64,000 nt of DNA from an uncultured Pseudomonas sp. (GCF_943846705.1 NZ_OX044366.1:620001-684000), one strand, 5' to 3'. Positions 35,764 to 45,240 are shown, counted from the stretch's first letter. Made by a program: numbers and translations. The notes: generated from the letters alone by a model not told the origin.

Positions 35764-36219
35764 ATGGGCCACGCGCTCGTCGCCTACCTGCATTACCTGT
35801 CGATTTTTCTGCTATTCGCCCTGCTCAGCATCGAGCACGTGCAGTTCAAGCTGCCGTTGGATCTGCGCCGCGCGCGCAGCCTGATCATCACCGATATCGC
35901 CTACGGCATCTGCGCCGGTGTGGTGCTGTTTAGCGGCCTGGCCCGAGTGCTCTGGTATGGCAAGGGCCTGGACTACTACCTGGGCAACAGCCTGTTTCAC
36001 GCCAAGGTCGGCCTATTTATTCTGCTCGGGCTGATTTCTGTGCTGCCGACCTTCGTCTTCCTCAACTGGCGCAACAGCCTCAAAGCCGGCGAGGTGCCGC
36101 AGATCAGCGCACGCCAGGGCCGCCTGGTGATCCTGGTGATTCGTCTGGAACTGCTATTGCTGCTGGTTATCCCACTGTTAGCGGTGCTTATGGCGAACGG
36201 TTATGGCGTGACCGCCTGA
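35764..36219 (+). CDS. DUF2214-family membrane protein
   Basis: 151 residues with about four membrane helices. Family-like features are the N-terminal ALVAYLHYLSIFLLFALLSIEH and the central GKGLDYYLGNSLFHAKVGLFI. SD GGAC or AGGA lies upstream near 35753. The function is unknown. It has no tight link to its neighbours. Confidence 0.8.
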   Translation: MGHALVAYLHYLSIFLLFALLSIEHVQFKLPLDLRRARSLIITDIAYGICAGVVLFSGLARVLWYGKGLDYYLGNSLFHAKVGLFILLGLISVLPTFVFLNWRNSLKAGEVPQISARQGRLVILVIRLELLLLLVIPLLAVLMANGYGVTA

Positions 36220-36346
36220 CCAGCCCCCCTGACAGACCATGCGTCTGCCCAGGCAAATCGTCCTAGCGCTCCAGCCCCGAGCCGGTGCTACTCATGGCTG
36301 CCACACCCGCACAACCCGACGCTTCAGTGCCCAATCGCGGCGCAAT

Positions 36347-36380
36347 AAAAAGGGGCAGACCTCTCGGCCTGCCCCTTTTT
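36347..36380. terminator. Bidirectional intrinsic terminator
   Basis: AAAAAGGGGCAG (36347-36358) and CTGCCCCTTTTT (36369-36380) form a 12-bp stem with a 10-nt loop. It lies between the DUF2214 gene and the converging serine hydrolase gene. Confidence 0.8.
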
Positions 36381-36407
36381 ATGTTTAGCCTGATGGTGAC
36401 GACAGGC

Positions 36408-37685
36408 TTACTTCAAGGCTTTAATCGCGGCAGCGATAAAGTCGTAAGTCTCCATCTCCCGCTTATCCATCTCCGGTTCTGGCCATGCACTCCAGACCAC
36501 CGCCACCACGTTTTCCTTGCGGTTAACGTAAACAAACTGGCCGAAGATGCCCTGCGCTTCAAAGGCGCCATCATGCTGGTCGCGCGCAGCTTCGCCAGTA
36601 GGGAACAACCACCACTGGTAGCCATAACCGAGAATGTAATCACCGCCATACAGTTTGCCCGGTGCTAGGTAGGAAGCCGGGTCTACCTCGGTGGCTTTAT
36701 CCAGCCAGCCCTTAGGCAGAATACGCTGCCCATCGATAACGCCGTCATTAAGAATGAACTGGCCGAAACGCCCGTAATCTTTCAGCGTTGCAGAAAAGCC
36801 ACTGCTGCCGATTTCTTGGCCGGCTTGTGCATCCAGTTGCCAGTAAGCCGGCTGCTCCATGCCCATGCGCGCCCAGATACGGTCGGACAAGTAATCGCTG
36901 GTGGTCATGCCCGTCGCGGCGTGAATCAACTCACTCTGCAAATGCGACTCGCCTGTGCTGTATTTGAAAACAGTTCCGGGCGTCGACTTGCGCTTAAGTT
37001 GGCTCAGTTGCTTAACCAATGCACCCGGCGTGTTCGACAGTTGCAGCTCGAACATTCTGCGGCGATCAGACGCAGGATCACGGTAAGTTTCATTCCAGCC
37101 TGCGCCAGAACTCATGCGCAACACCTGCTCCACGGTAACGCCGTCATAAGCACCGCCTTTAAGCGCGGGCAGGTACTGCGTTATTGGCGCTTTAACATTG
37201 ATATGGCCTTGCTGCACGGCCGCGCCAACCAAGGTCGACGAGATCGACTTAACCACACTGAATGACGTCCAACGGCTATCGGCGTCGTTACCCAGGCCAT
37301 ATTTTTCCAGCACCACGTTGCCGTCTTTGATGATCAATACCCCGCCCACATGGTTGCGGCGCATAAAATCATCAGCCGTTTGCTGGGCGCCGTCAGCTTG
37401 ATAGGTGACGTCAATATTTGGCTTCTGCGGCAACGGATACACCTTCTCACCCCGCGCAACGTCACGGGTGAAATACAGCTGATCCATGTTGCGGTAAGTG
37501 TCGGGTTGATACAGCGGCGACAGATCGTACAGGTCTTGGGCGCGCCCGATATAGGCGCGTTTTTCCTGCTTGGATGAGTCGTTTGCAGCCTCGATTGGCG
37601 TACTGGCAGTCTGCGCGCACCCGCTCAGCAGCAGGCCAACAGTCATCGTGAATAAACCACCTGCTGCTCGCATCTTCATCGACAT
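36408..37685 (-). CDS. Class C beta-lactamase-fold serine hydrolase lipoprotein
   Basis: 425 residues. A lipoprotein signal (MSMKMRAAGGLFTMTVGLLLSGC) precedes the hydrolase domain. The catalytic SxxK is SVVK in TSFSVVKSISSTLVG. The Tyr position is in FKYSTGESH, and the C-terminal GIFGQFVYVNRKENVV is typical of NylB-type 6-aminohexanoate-dimer hydrolase relatives. Substrate is unknown, so an esterase or peptidase role cannot be excluded. SD AAGGA lies 6 nt before ATG 37685. Confidence 0.85.
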   Translation of the reverse strand: MSMKMRAAGGLFTMTVGLLLSGCAQTASTPIEAANDSSKQEKRAYIGRAQDLYDLSPLYQPDTYRNMDQLYFTRDVARGEKVYPLPQKPNIDVTYQADGAQQTADDFMRRNHVGGVLIIKDGNVVLEKYGLGNDADSRWTSFSVVKSISSTLVGAAVQQGHINVKAPITQYLPALKGGAYDGVTVEQVLRMSSGAGWNETYRDPASDRRRMFELQLSNTPGALVKQLSQLKRKSTPGTVFKYSTGESHLQSELIHAATGMTTSDYLSDRIWARMGMEQPAYWQLDAQAGQEIGSSGFSATLKDYGRFGQFILNDGVIDGQRILPKGWLDKATEVDPASYLAPGKLYGGDYILGYGYQWWLFPTGEAARDQHDGAFEAQGIFGQFVYVNRKENVVAVVWSAWPEPEMDKREMETYDFIAAAIKALK

Positions 37686-37998
37686 CTCAAGTCCTTACTT
37701 TTAGCTATTAGTGGAAAAGGGGGTCAGGGTGTTTGCGCCTAACCATAACGACAATTAGCTGCACTGTCGTCCTGCAGGGGCAGAATATCGCCCACACAAA
37801 CTGTGCCTTCAGCTCGCCCCTAACGAGGCATACAAATGCCTTTTGAATTGCGCTGCGCTAAGCGCCAACATACCCCCGACTGTATGCAACATCGAACAGC
37901 CACATAGCCGACATAAGCCTGCCAATTTGCCCGCACGGTTCTGCTCTGCTAGTGTCGCGCCGGTTCCAACTCCCCCGTTCTACCCCGAGAAATTCGCC
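37686..37998. other. Divergent intergenic region before xseB
   Basis: 313 bp hold the promoters for the serine hydrolase and the xseB-ispA unit. A short hairpin (AGGCAT, ACAA, ATGCCT at 37826-37841, followed by T's) is visible. An in-frame upstream extension of xseB from 37843 has no family support. I see no gene here. Confidence 0.45.
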
Positions 37999-38244
37999 AT
38001 GGCCGCCCGCAAAAAAGCCGCGCTCGACTTCGAGCAATCCCTGACCGACCTGCAAAGCCTGGTCGAGCGCCTGGAAAACGGCGAGCTATCACTGGAAGAC
38101 TCGCTGACCGCCTTCGAGCAAGGCGTGCGCCTGACCCGCGACTGCCAGACCGCCCTGGCCCAGGCCGAGCAGAAAGTGCAAATCCTCATGGAGCGCGACG
38201 GCGAGCTGGAGGAAGCCCCCTTCGACGCGGATCAACAGGCATGA
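37999..38244 (+). CDS. xseB: Exodeoxyribonuclease VII small subunit
   Basis: 81 residues from MAARKKAALDFEQSL. The core LQSLVERLENGELSLEDSLTAFEQGV is the family signature of the two-helix XseB. It combines with XseA to degrade single-stranded DNA. The last 4 bp overlap ispA (ATGA), so the two are co-translated. Confidence 0.96.
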   Translation: MAARKKAALDFEQSLTDLQSLVERLENGELSLEDSLTAFEQGVRLTRDCQTALAQAEQKVQILMERDGELEEAPFDADQQA

Positions 38245-39128
38245 TTGCGGCGTACCAGAGCAGCTGCCAGCAGCGCGTCGATGCAGCCCTGGACAGCCTG
38301 CTGAGCAGCCCGCGTCCAGAGCTGGAACGTTTGTATGCGGCCATGCGCTACAGTCTGTTCAATGGTGGTAAACGGGTGCGCCCACTGCTCACCTACGCAG
38401 CCTGCGAAGCCCTCGGTGGTACGCCGGAGCGCGCCAATGCAGCCGCCTGCGCGGTAGAGTTGATCCACGCCTATTCGCTGGTGCATGACGACCTGCCGGC
38501 AATGGACGATGACGACCTGCGCCGCGGCCAGCCGACCACCCATAAAGCCTTCGACGAAGCCTGCGCCATCCTCGCCGGCGATGGCCTGCAGAGCCTGGCC
38601 TTCGAGGTACTCGCCGACGCCACGCACAACCCACTTGATGCCGAATTGCGCCTGAGCATGCTCAGCGCCCTGGCGCGTGCTGCGGGGCCGGCCGGGATGG
38701 TCGGCGGCCAGGCCATCGACCTCGGTTCGGTCGGCAAAAGCCTCGACCAGAAAGCTCTGGAAACCATGCACCGGCACAAGACCGGCGCACTGATCGAAGC
38801 CAGCGTACAACTCGGCGCTCTCGCTAGCGGCCACGCCGATGAGCATGCCCTGAAGGCGTTGCACACTTACGCCCGCGCAGTCGGCCTGGCCTTCCAGGTG
38901 CAGGACGATATCCTCGACGTGGAGAGCGACACCGCCACCCTGGGCAAGACCCAAGGCAAGGACCAAGCCCACGACAAGCCCACCTACCCGGCCCTGCTCG
39001 GCCTCGACGCGGCCAAGGCGTATGCCGTGGAACTGCGCGACCAGGCGTTGCATGCCTTGCGCACCTTCGACCAAACCGCCGAGCCGCTGCGCGAGCTGGC
39101 CCGCTATATCGTCGAGCGGCGTAGCTGA
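38241..39128 (+). CDS. ispA: Farnesyl diphosphate synthase (short-chain polyprenyl synthase)
   Basis: 295 residues. The first Asp-rich motif is DDLPAMDDDDLRRG and the second is DDILD in VQDDILDVESD. GGKRVRPLL and the KTGALIEASV region are typical of IspA. It condenses IPP with allylic diphosphates to make farnesyl diphosphate. In most Pseudomonas dxs follows directly, but here it is separated by about 6.2 kb. Its 3' end overlaps the converging LysR gene by 25 bp. Confidence 0.96.
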   Translation: MIAAYQSSCQQRVDAALDSLLSSPRPELERLYAAMRYSLFNGGKRVRPLLTYAACEALGGTPERANAAACAVELIHAYSLVHDDLPAMDDDDLRRGQPTTHKAFDEACAILAGDGLQSLAFEVLADATHNPLDAELRLSMLSALARAAGPAGMVGGQAIDLGSVGKSLDQKALETMHRHKTGALIEASVQLGALASGHADEHALKALHTYARAVGLAFQVQDDILDVESDTATLGKTQGKDQAHDKPTYPALLGLDAAKAYAVELRDQALHALRTFDQTAEPLRELARYIVERRS

Positions 39129-40054
39129 TTGACTGCCGAGCGGCTGCCAGCCAATGTCAGCATCTGCTCACGCAACCAACTATGCCCCGCCTGGCTCTCC
39201 ACCTGCATGGACCAATAGAGATTAAGGTTCACCGGCGGCAGAGCTAGCGGCAAATCCAGCAGCCGATTGGGCAAGCCGGCATTGATCAGCTCGGCGTAAC
39301 GCCTCGGCATGGTCAGCAGCCACTCACTCTGTGCCACCAGCAAAGCCGCCGACAGGTAATGCTGACAACGCTGCCGCACCTGTCGCGCTAAACCCTGCCG
39401 TGCTAACGCCAGGTCTTCCACGCAGATACCACGCCGCCGTGACGTCACCGCAATGTGCTCGGCAGCCAAATAACCCGCCGCACTCAACTCCCCGCTAAAG
39501 CCCGGCCCGGCCACCACGCACAGCGGGTCACTCAAGAGCAGCTGCTGGCGCAGCTCGGGGTCCGTGGGGCGGGCGATTTCAATGGCCAGATCGACCCGCC
39601 CCACCATTAATTCCTTTTGCAACTCGGCCCAGTGCACGCTGCTGCAACGCACCTCCAGTTGCGGGGCCACCTCACGCAGGTGGGCGACGATGCTTGGTAG
39701 CACTATCGGCTCCATCTGCTCGGGCATGTTCAAGGTGAAGGTGCGCCGATCACGCAGCGGGTCGAAGTCTTGCCCGCGCGTCACGCTACGCAGCAAACCG
39801 GCCAGCGCCTCCTGAATACCGGGGGCCAGTTGCGTAGCCAACAGGGTCGGTGCGACGCCGCGCCCCTCACGGACAAACAATGGATCGCCCAGCTGCTCGC
39901 GCAGACGATTGAGCGCATGGCTGACCGCTGACTGGCTGAGGTGCAACAAAACCGCGGCGCGGGTCAGGTTGCGCTCACGGTAAATCACCTCAAATACTCG
40001 AAACAGGTTCAGGTCGATGCGTTCCATCTTCGACCATTCATGCTGCTGATTCAT
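39104..40054 (-). CDS. LysR-family transcriptional regulator
   Basis: 316 residues. The N-terminal winged helix reads LNLFRVFEVIYRERNLTRAAVLLHLSQSAVSHALNRL. A periplasmic-binding-protein-like effector domain follows. It is divergent from the acyl-CoA ligase and carboxylase genes, and probably controls them. AGGCGG lies about 5 nt before ATG 40054, so that start is preferred over 40075 or 40027. A candidate LysR box lies in the shared promoter. Confidence 0.92.
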   Translation of the reverse strand: MNQQHEWSKMERIDLNLFRVFEVIYRERNLTRAAVLLHLSQSAVSHALNRLREQLGDPLFVREGRGVAPTLLATQLAPGIQEALAGLLRSVTRGQDFDPLRDRRTFTLNMPEQMEPIVLPSIVAHLREVAPQLEVRCSSVHWAELQKELMVGRVDLAIEIARPTDPELRQQLLLSDPLCVVAGPGFSGELSAAGYLAAEHIAVTSRRRGICVEDLALARQGLARQVRQRCQHYLSAALLVAQSEWLLTMPRRYAELINAGLPNRLLDLPLALPPVNLNLYWSMQVESQAGHSWLREQMLTLAGSRSAVNQLRRSTI

Positions 40055-40111
40055 GATTACCGCCTGAAATAGCACATAGCCGCAGCCTAACAGCCATGCG
40101 CATCGAATAAA

Positions 40112-40130
40112 CCATGAATTCAGCTCATGG
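40112..40130. promoter_or_regulatory. Candidate LysR-type operator
   Basis: CCATGA and TCATGG flank 7 nt, and the palindrome contains a T-N11-A pattern (ATGA-N7-TCAT). It lies 58 bp upstream of the LysR start and 85 bp upstream of the ligase ATG. Binding by the adjacent LysR protein is inferred. Confidence 0.5.
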
Positions 40131-40214
40131 ATAACGATGCATAAGCATCAGTTCTACCGCACCTCCAAGGCTGCCTAAGATGCCCGCAAACAAGAACACC
40201 GAGGCTCTCCCGTC

Positions 40215-41906
40215 ATGCTTGAAAACGCTTACCTCGACCACCTGGCCAGCCTGCAAGCCGCCGCATGGCCCGCCAACACCCCACGTGAAGCGCACTACCC
40301 ACACGGCCAGCAACCGCTCAGCGAGTACCTGCGCGCCTGGGCGAAACAGCAGCCCGACCAGCCGGCATTGGACTTTTACGGCCACAGCATCACTTGGGCC
40401 GAGTTGGACCGCTTGTCCGACCGCTGCGCCGCCCTGCTCGACGAACTGGGGGTTAAAGCCGGGGACCGGGTCGCGGTGTTTATGCCCAACTGCCCGCAAC
40501 TGCACATCGCCTTCTACGGCATCCTCAAGTGTGGCGCCGTGTATGCACCGGTCAGCCCGCTGAGCAAACCGCTGGAGCTGGCTTACCAACTCAAGGACAG
40601 CGGCGCGCAGGTCATCCTCTGCTTTGACCAATTGCTGCCCGTAGTCCGGGCGGTGCGCGAGGACTGCGCGCTCAGCCAGGTACTGAGCACCAGCCTGTCG
40701 GAACTGCACCCCAGCGTGCCGAGCATCCCGGTGGCCGACCTGCTGCTCGCGCCCAAGGTTCAGGCCGATGACGCCATCGACTTTCTCCCGGCGCTGGAAC
40801 ACTGCCAGCGCGCCACGCCCAGCCACCGTCCACAGCTGGATGACATCGCCGCGCTCAACTACACCGGCGGCACCACCGGCCTGCCGAAAGGCTGCGTGCA
40901 CACCCACGGCGACATGCTCTACACCTGCGCCAGCTTCGTCCCCGTCGCGCTGGGGCTACAAACTGACAGCGTGATGCTCAACTTCCTGCCCGAGTTCTGG
41001 ATTGCCGGGGAAAACGCAGGGCTGTTGTTCCCGGTATTCAGCGGTTGTCGCCTGGTACTCCTGGCGCGCTGGGATGCCGTGGCGTTTATGGCGGCCATCG
41101 AGCATTACCGGGTCAGCCATTGCGGCTTGCTGGTCGACAGCGCCGCCGAGGTGCTCGAGCACCCCGACGTGGGCGCGTTTCGTTTCGACTCCCTGCAGCG
41201 CACCGGCAGTATTTCCTTCATCAAAAAACTCACCCGCGACTACCGTGCACGCTGGCACGCGCTGACCGGCTGCAAGCTGTTTGAGTTCAGCTTTGGCATG
41301 ACCGAAACCCACACCTGCGACACCTTCACCTACGGCCTGCAAGATGACGACTTTGACCTGACCAGCGCGCCGACCTTCGTCGGCCTACCAGTCCCCGGCA
41401 CCACGTTCAAAGTCTGCGATTTCAACAGCGGCGCATTGCTGCCGCTGGGCAGCGAAGGCGAGTTGTGCGTGCGCAGCCCGTCGCTGCTGCACGGTTACTG
41501 GCAACGCCCGGAAGAGTCCGCTGCAGTGCTCAAGGACGGCTGGCTGCACACTGGCGACCTCGGCCAGATCACCGAACAGGGCTTTATCCGCTACCTGGGA
41601 CGGCGCAAGGAGATGCTCAAGGTCAATGGCATGAGCGTATTCCCCAGTGAGCTGGAAGCCATGCTCGGCCAGCACCCTTCCTTGCTTGCCAGCGCAGTGA
41701 TCGGCCGCGCAGATGCCAGCAGCGGCCAACGCCCGGTGGCTTTTGTGGTTCTCAAAGCAGGTAGCCACGAGAACGCCGCCAGCCTGCACTCCTGGTGCAA
41801 AGAGGTCATGGCCAGCTACAAGGTCCCGGAGATTCGCGTGGTCGAGGCACTGCCCATGACGGCCACCGGCAAGGTGAAGAAGAACGAACTGGAGAGCCAA
41901 TTGTGA
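40215..41906 (+). CDS. Acyl-CoA synthetase (AMP-forming)
   Basis: 563 residues. The ATP-binding P-loop is YTGGTTGLPKGCVHTH. The adenylation signatures FSFGMTETH and GWLHTGDLGQITEQGFIRYLGRRKEMLKVNGMSVFPSELE, and C-terminal Lys in TGKVKKNELES are present. It activates a carboxylic acid to acyl-CoA. The final TGA overlaps the GTG start of the carboxylase (GTGA), so substrate handover to that enzyme is likely. Chain length cannot be read from sequence. Confidence 0.92.
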   Translation: MLENAYLDHLASLQAAAWPANTPREAHYPHGQQPLSEYLRAWAKQQPDQPALDFYGHSITWAELDRLSDRCAALLDELGVKAGDRVAVFMPNCPQLHIAFYGILKCGAVYAPVSPLSKPLELAYQLKDSGAQVILCFDQLLPVVRAVREDCALSQVLSTSLSELHPSVPSIPVADLLLAPKVQADDAIDFLPALEHCQRATPSHRPQLDDIAALNYTGGTTGLPKGCVHTHGDMLYTCASFVPVALGLQTDSVMLNFLPEFWIAGENAGLLFPVFSGCRLVLLARWDAVAFMAAIEHYRVSHCGLLVDSAAEVLEHPDVGAFRFDSLQRTGSISFIKKLTRDYRARWHALTGCKLFEFSFGMTETHTCDTFTYGLQDDDFDLTSAPTFVGLPVPGTTFKVCDFNSGALLPLGSEGELCVRSPSLLHGYWQRPEESAAVLKDGWLHTGDLGQITEQGFIRYLGRRKEMLKVNGMSVFPSELEAMLGQHPSLLASAVIGRADASSGQRPVAFVVLKAGSHENAASLHSWCKEVMASYKVPEIRVVEALPMTATGKVKKNELESQL

Positions 41907-44900
41907 GCGCGCCTTTTACCGCCCTGCTGATCGCCAACCGTGGCGAAATCGCCATTCGCATCGCGCGCGCCGCCAGCGAGCTGGGTATTCGCTCGGTGGC
42001 CGTGTATGCCGAGGATGACGCCGCCTCCCTGCACCTGCGCCAGGCCGATAGCGCCGTGGCGCTGAGGGGCCGTGGCGTCGCGGCCTATCTGGATATGGAT
42101 CAGCTGATCGCCATCGCTCTGGCCGAAGGCTGCGATGCCGTGCATCCGGGTTACGGCTTTCTCGCCGAGAACGCCGAGTTCGCCCGCCGCTGCCAGGCCG
42201 TCGGCCTGTGCTTTGTCGGCCCGAGCGCCGAGGTGCTGCAGCTGTTTGGCGACAAGGCCGCTGCGCGCGAACTGGCCGAACGCTGCAACGTGCCGCTGGT
42301 CGCGGGGATCAATCAGGCGATCAGCCTGGAACAGGCCCATGCCTTTCTCACCGAGCATGGCGCAGTAATGCTCAAGGCCCTGGCCGGCGGCGGTGGCCGT
42401 GGCATGCGCCCTGTGCTCACGCCTGCCGAGCTGGATGAAGCCTTTGCTCGCTGTCAGTCGGAAGCCCGTGCCGCCTTCGGCAACGATGCGCTGTATATCG
42501 AGCAACTGGTCAGCCGCGCCCGGCATATCGAAATCCAGGTACTGGGCGATGCCACGGGCGCGGTCAGCCACCTGTGGGAGCGCGACTGCAGCCTGCAGCG
42601 CCGTCAGCAGAAGCTGGTGGAAATCGCGCCCAGCCCGGACCTGCCCGCTGAAACCCGCGCAAGCATGATCGACGCAGCGCTGCAACTGGCCAGCGCCGCC
42701 CGCTACCAGGGCCTGGGCACCTTCGAGTTTCTGCTGGATGCCGAACACCCCGAGCGCTTCTATTTTATGGAGGCCAACCCGCGCATCCAGGTTGAACACA
42801 CCGTCACCGAGCAGGTCACCGGCGTTGACCTGCTGCACACCCAACTCAAGCTCGCCGCCGGGCAGACCCTGGCCGATCTCGGCCTGCTGCAACCGCCCGC
42901 GCTGAATGGCTGCGCCGTACAACTGCGCATCAACCTGGAAAGCATGAACGCCGACGGCAGCACCCGCCCGGCTGCCGGTACACTCAGCGCCTACCAACCG
43001 CCCAGCGGCCCAGGTTTGCGCGTGGATGGCTATGGCTACGCCGGCTACCCGGTCAGCCCCAGCTACGACTCGTTGCTGGCCAAGTTGATTGCCCATGCGC
43101 CGGATTACCCAAGCGCCTTGCGCCGCGCCTACCGCGCCCTTTGTGAGTTCCGCCTGGAAGGCGTAGCCAGCAACCTGCACCTGCTGCAAAACCTGCTGCG
43201 CCTGCCGCAAGTGGTGAGCTATGACTTGACCACGCGCTTTGTCGAAAGCCAATTGAGCGAACTCCTGGCGGCGCAACCGCAGGCCCATCCGCACCATTTC
43301 TTTGCCGCTGCGCAGGCGACAAGCCAAACCAGCGCACAGGCACAGGACGCCCCCGCCGGTTGCCTACCGCTCCTGACCCACAGCACTGGCGTGGTGGTCA
43401 GCCTGGACGTGGCCGAAGGCGACGCCATCGCCGTCGGTCAGAGCATCGCCGTACTGGAAGCGATGAAGATGGAGTTTGTCCTCAAAGCCAGCCACAGCGG
43501 CATTGTTCGCCAACTGGCGGTAGAGGTCGGCAGTGCGCTGAATGAAGGCCAGGCGCTGCTGTTTATCGAGCCTGCCGAGGTTGCGGCGGCGCACAGCGAG
43601 AGCGAACAGAGCCTGGACCTGGCACACATTCGCGCGGATCTCGCCGAAGTGCTCGAACGCCACGCCATCACCCGCGACGAGCGCCGCCCCCAGGCCGTGG
43701 CGAAACGCCGCAAGACTGGCCAGCGTACGGTGCGCGAGAACCTTGCCGACTTACTCGATGATGGCAGCTTCAATGAATACGGCGCGCTCGCCCTGGCTGC
43801 GCAACGCCGACGCCGCTCTCTGGATGAGCTGATTGAACAAAGCCCGGCCGATGGCCTGGTCGCCGGCACCGGCACGGTGAATGCCGAACTCTTCGGTGAT
43901 CACGCCGCGCGCTGCATGACCATCGCCTACGACTACACCGTATTCGCCGGCACCCAAGGCGTGATGAACCACAAGAAAACCGACCGCATGCTCGGCCTCG
44001 CGGCGCAGTGGCGCTTGCCGCTGGTGTTGTTCGCCGAAGGTGGTGGTGGCCGCCCTGGCGACACCGATTTCGTCGGCGTGGCAGGGCTGGACTGCCACAC
44101 CTTTGTCGGCATGGCCAAGCTCTCCGGTTTGGTGCCGTTGGTGGGCGTGGTGTCTGGCCGTTGCTTTGCCGGCAACGCCGCCTTGCTCGGCTGCTGTGAT
44201 GTGATTATTGCCACCGAGAACGCCAGCATCGGCATGGCGGGCCCGGCCATGATCGAAGGCGGCGGCCTCGGCAGCTTCAAGCCGGAGCAAGTCGGCCCGG
44301 TCAGCGTGCAAGGGCCCAACGGCGTGATCGACGTACTGGTGGCTGACGAAGCCGAAGCGGTGCGGATGGCCAAGCAGTACCTAAGCTACTTCCAGGGCAG
44401 CCTGAGTGACTGGCAGTGCGCGGACCAACGCCAGCTGCGCCAGCTAATCCCCGAGAACCGCCTGCGCGTGTATGACATTCGCCAGGTCATCGCCACCCTG
44501 GCGGATCAGGACTCGGTGTTGGAGCTGCGCCGCCAATTCGCCCCTGGGCTGATCACCGCGTTTATTCGCATCGAGGGCAAGCCCTTTGGTCTGCTGGCGA
44601 ATAATCCGGCGCATCTCGGCGGCGCCATCGACGCGGTAGCCGGCGACAAGGCGGCGCGCTTTATGCAGCTGTGCGATGCCTTCGATATACCGTTGCTGTC
44701 GCTGTGCGACACCCCCGGTTTTATGGTCGGCCCGGAGGCGGAGAAACAGGCCACGGTGCGCCATGTGTCGCGCTTGTTTGTCGCCGCCGCCAGCCTCACG
44801 GTGCCGTTCTTCACCGTGGTGCTGCGCAAGGGCTACGGCCTCGGTGCCCAGGCCATGGCAGCCGGCAGCTTCCATTCGCCGCTGTTCACCATTGCCTGGC

Positions 44901-45181
44901 CCAGCGCCGAGTTTGGCGCAATGGGCCTGGAAGGTGCGGTGCGACTGGGCTTTGCCAAGGAGCTGGCAGCCCTCGACGACCTCGCCGAGCGCCAGCAACT
45001 GTTCGACAAGCTCGTGGCTAAGGCCTACCAGAGCGGCAAGGGCATCAACATGGCCAGCTTCCTCGAGATCGATGCAGTGATCGATCCGGTGGAAACCCGC
45101 GCCTGGCTGCTGCGCGGGCTGAATACCGCGCCCAAGCCTGCGCAGCGCGAGGGCAAGAAGCGCTCGATCGACACCTGGTAA
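41903..45181 (+). CDS. Single-chain acyl-CoA carboxylase (BC-BCCP-CT fusion)
   Basis: 1092 residues. Biotin carboxylase (about 1-450) has LLIANRGEIAIRIARAASELG, the ATP Gly-rich loop KALAGGGGRGMRP and ANPRIQVEHTVTEQVTG. A BCCP domain carries biotinyl Lys522 in VLEAMKMEFV. The carboxyltransferase (about 590-1092) has RENLADLLDDGSFNEYG and the two oxyanion-forming stretches GRCFAGNAALLGCCDVI and KGYGLGAQAMAAG. The layout resembles the single-chain long-chain acyl-CoA carboxylase described from Mycobacterium avium. Start is GTG 41903. Substrate is inferred from the adjacent ligase. Confidence 0.92.
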   Translation: MSAPFTALLIANRGEIAIRIARAASELGIRSVAVYAEDDAASLHLRQADSAVALRGRGVAAYLDMDQLIAIALAEGCDAVHPGYGFLAENAEFARRCQAVGLCFVGPSAEVLQLFGDKAAARELAERCNVPLVAGINQAISLEQAHAFLTEHGAVMLKALAGGGGRGMRPVLTPAELDEAFARCQSEARAAFGNDALYIEQLVSRARHIEIQVLGDATGAVSHLWERDCSLQRRQQKLVEIAPSPDLPAETRASMIDAALQLASAARYQGLGTFEFLLDAEHPERFYFMEANPRIQVEHTVTEQVTGVDLLHTQLKLAAGQTLADLGLLQPPALNGCAVQLRINLESMNADGSTRPAAGTLSAYQPPSGPGLRVDGYGYAGYPVSPSYDSLLAKLIAHAPDYPSALRRAYRALCEFRLEGVASNLHLLQNLLRLPQVVSYDLTTRFVESQLSELLAAQPQAHPHHFFAAAQATSQTSAQAQDAPAGCLPLLTHSTGVVVSLDVAEGDAIAVGQSIAVLEAMKMEFVLKASHSGIVRQLAVEVGSALNEGQALLFIEPAEVAAAHSESEQSLDLAHIRADLAEVLERHAITRDERRPQAVAKRRKTGQRTVRENLADLLDDGSFNEYGALALAAQRRRRSLDELIEQSPADGLVAGTGTVNAELFGDHAARCMTIAYDYTVFAGTQGVMNHKKTDRMLGLAAQWRLPLVLFAEGGGGRPGDTDFVGVAGLDCHTFVGMAKLSGLVPLVGVVSGRCFAGNAALLGCCDVIIATENASIGMAGPAMIEGGGLGSFKPEQVGPVSVQGPNGVIDVLVADEAEAVRMAKQYLSYFQGSLSDWQCADQRQLRQLIPENRLRVYDIRQVIATLADQDSVLELRRQFAPGLITAFIRIEGKPFGLLANNPAHLGGAIDAVAGDKAARFMQLCDAFDIPLLSLCDTPGFMVGPEAEKQATVRHVSRLFVAAASLTVPFFTVVLRKGYGLGAQAMAAGSFHSPLFTIAWPSAEFGAMGLEGAVRLGFAKELAALDDLAERQQLFDKLVAKAYQSGKGINMASFLEIDAVIDPVETRAWLLRGLNTAPKPAQREGKKRSIDTW

Positions 45182-45190
45182 CAGACTCGA

Positions 45191-45217
45191 CGTAGCCCGG
45201 ATGCAATCCGGGCTACG
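45191..45217. repeat. REP-like perfect palindrome after the carboxylase gene
   Basis: CGTAGCCCGGAT and ATCCGGGCTACG form a 12-bp stem with loop GCA. It starts 9 bp after the stop. The sequence is a familiar Pseudomonas-type REP unit. It can stabilise transcripts or form a terminator-like structure, but no T-run follows. Confidence 0.65.
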
Positions 45218-45240
45218 GGGTGCGCTGAGCCGAAGCATGT

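Noticed and set aside
41816..43327. 503-residue open frame antisense to the biotin carboxylase domain
   Set aside because: High GC keeps antisense frames open. The plus strand carries all carboxylase motifs, and the antisense peptide matches nothing.
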